Assembly (NCBI GenBank): GCA_008360975.2 | Contig: CM039183.1 | Coordinates: forward strand, 76,709,850 to 76,773,849 | DNA from: Lichenostomus cassidix | Taxonomy: Eukaryota > Chordata > Aves > Passeriformes > Meliphagidae | DNA length: 64,000 nt | Direction of reading: 5' to 3' | Shown here: piece by piece, positions 62,830 through 64,000 of the stretch | Layout of the letters: each line of letters opens with the position of its first letter | Position numbering within the stretch: the stretch's first letter is position 1 | The notes under the pieces: generated by a model | Told to the model about the DNA's origin: nothing | The model's input: the letters and a program-made list of their open reading frames with translations, nothing else | Database searches by the model: none | Position numbers and translations under genes: made by a program

Positions 62830-63247
62830 GGACACGGAGATGATCAGAGGGCTGGAGCACCTCTCCTACAAAGACAGGCTGCGAGTTTGGCTTGCTCAGC
62901 CTGAAGAAGAGAAAGCATCCAGTACCTGAAGAGGGGGCAGCAGGAGAGCTGAAGAGGCACTATTTACAAGGACCTGTACGACAAGGTGGAATGTCTTTAA
63001 ACTGAAAAAGGGCAGATCTAGATCAAGTATTAGGAAGAAATTCTTTACTGTGAGGGTGGTGAGGCACTGGAACAGGTTGCCCAGAGAAGCTGTGGATGCT
63101 TCATCCCTGGAAGCGTTCAAGACCAGGTTGGATGGGGCTTTGAGCGACCTGGTGTAGTGGAGTGGAAGGTGTCTCTGCCTGTGGCAGGGGTTGGAACTTG
63201 ATGATCTTTGAAGTCCCTCCCAACCCAAACCATTCTGTGATTCTATG
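62830..63247 (+). mobile_element. CR1 LINE, 3'-end fragment
   Basis: A plus-strand, 5'-truncated CR1 copy. It runs from GGACACGGAGATGATCAGAG through AGGAAGAAATTCTTTACTGT, GAACAGGTTGCCCAGAGAAG and GGTTGGATGGGGCTTTGAGC to the terminal ACCCAAACCATTCTGTGATT. Compared with usual copies it lacks part of the segment between the 'RLRELGLF' coding region and the GGAATGTCTTTAAACTG motif (about 62910-63005). It is one of the less diverged copies in the window, close to the copy at 1150-1587. Confidence 0.93.
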
Positions 63248-64000
63248 GAACATGCATTTAAGGGGAAAAAAAGCTTGGCTCAGATGGCTTCCTTGCCTTC
63301 TGTTGTGTATTTAAAAGAAGAGTAAAGCAAACTAAAAGGAAAAAGAAATTATCACCACTGTAGAGTGGAGCAAACAGTCTGGACAGACAAAGATACTGTT
63401 TTATGTTTCTAATCTTCCTTGGTCTTACTCTGAGAATTTTATTACTTAATTTTCTGACAACACCAAACTCACAAAACAGAAGAATAGATATAAGTACTAA
63501 ATAATGAATATATTAAAGATGAAAAGAATTCATGACAGTCATAGCTCCAAGTCTACTGTTCAGTTTGCTTTGATACTATCAGAATGTTTTGAAATTGGTT
63601 TAGGCATTTGAAGCCCAGCTTTTTGTGTCTCACTGAATTCATAAGTACTTTGGAATCAGCAAAATGTGTCAACAGAATAAATGACCCTGATGCAGATTCT
63701 TTGCATTTCTGTCATAACAGTGTTATCAATATGGTATGCGTGTAACTGTGGACTTCTGAAATACAGGGAGATTATCAGCAGTTTCACCTTCCCTCGTTGA
63801 TAGCAAAGAGAAACTCTTGGTACATACGCTTATCTTACAACTTCAGAGACATTAGAAAAGAAACCCACTTAATTCTCTTTCTGGAAAATTATCTAGTATC
63901 TCTGGTTTTGTAGGGATTCAAGTTGTGATGATTTAAAAAAAACTGTATACGTATATCATGGGCTTTTAAAAATTAGCATTTTAAGGGATATTTTCATTCT

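Larger units (their letters stand above)
53504..64000 (+). other. RNGTT: RNGTT intron (5' part, at least 10.5 kb)
   Basis: Starts with donor GTATGT at 53504 and runs off the end of the window. It contains a long minus-strand CR1 (about 55.74-56.79 kb), an older plus-strand CR1 (about 61.46-61.93 kb), a younger plus-strand CR1 (62.83-63.25 kb) and a 30-bp tandem duplication at 58022-58081. The stretch 53504-55730 is AT-rich with no repeat I recognise. 56800-61180 is likewise unremarkable apart from the duplication. No further RNGTT exon, RNA gene or other protein-coding similarity was found. Confidence 0.85.

Noticed and set aside
53504..64000. Next RNGTT exon (expected to continue Leu-Leu-Pro-Gln and the OB-fold)
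   Set aside because: Looked for the expected peptide in the remaining 10.5 kb and found none; it presumably lies beyond the window.
1..64000. CRISPR array, operon, prophage or tRNA/rRNA genes
   Set aside because: No regularly spaced direct repeats, no prokaryotic gene organisation, and no tRNA or rRNA signature noticed; the sequence is eukaryotic intron.

Overview
This window is a stretch of vertebrate genome, almost certainly from a bird and probably a neoavian. The evidence is eight recognisable CR1 LINE fragments, an avian ERVL-type solo LTR of the family that starts TGTCGTGG, AT-rich intronic sequence, and spliced coding exons. There are no bacterial genes, operons or CRISPR arrays. Nearly all open frames longer than 60 codons are chance frames or remnants of retroelements.

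The only host gene I can support is RNGTT (mRNA capping enzyme, mammalian Mce1) on the + strand. The window holds three consecutive internal coding exons of its guanylyltransferase domain: 9570-9734, 26680-26748 and 53403-53503. They join in frame with consensus AG/GT splice sites (phases 0, 0, 0, then 2 at the last donor). Together they encode 112 residues, matching about residues 369-480 of the mammalian protein. The second exon carries nucleotidyltransferase motif IV (DGLIFQP) and the third carries motif V (LKWKP). The first and last exons of the gene lie outside the window.

Layout: 1-9569 is the end of an upstream intron, with a + strand CR1 copy at about 1150-1587 and a 1078-bp solo LTR at 3460-4537 flanked by a 5-bp target duplication (CCTTG). 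9735-26679 is a 16.9-kb intron with almost no recognisable interspersed repeats. 26749-53402 is a 26.7-kb intron with CR1 fragments (27.4-28.3, 32.5-32.8, 49.85-49.9 and an ancient one at about 51.3-51.7 kb) and several short tandem duplications. 53504-64000 is the start of the next intron, with CR1 copies at 55.7-56.8, about 61.5-61.9 and 62.8-63.2 kb. The next RNGTT exon was not found before the window ends.

I did not find an undescribed biological system. The observations most worth a second look are small-scale: hairpin-forming degenerate repeats in the LTR whose stems differ by a compensatory pair, a perfect 12-bp inverted repeat created inside a CR1 copy, an 11-bp-arm palindrome at 20.9 kb, a nested tandem duplication at 28.4 kb, and an AP-1/MEF2 motif pair at 33.6 kb. 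All calls were made by eye and from memory of the families, without database searches.
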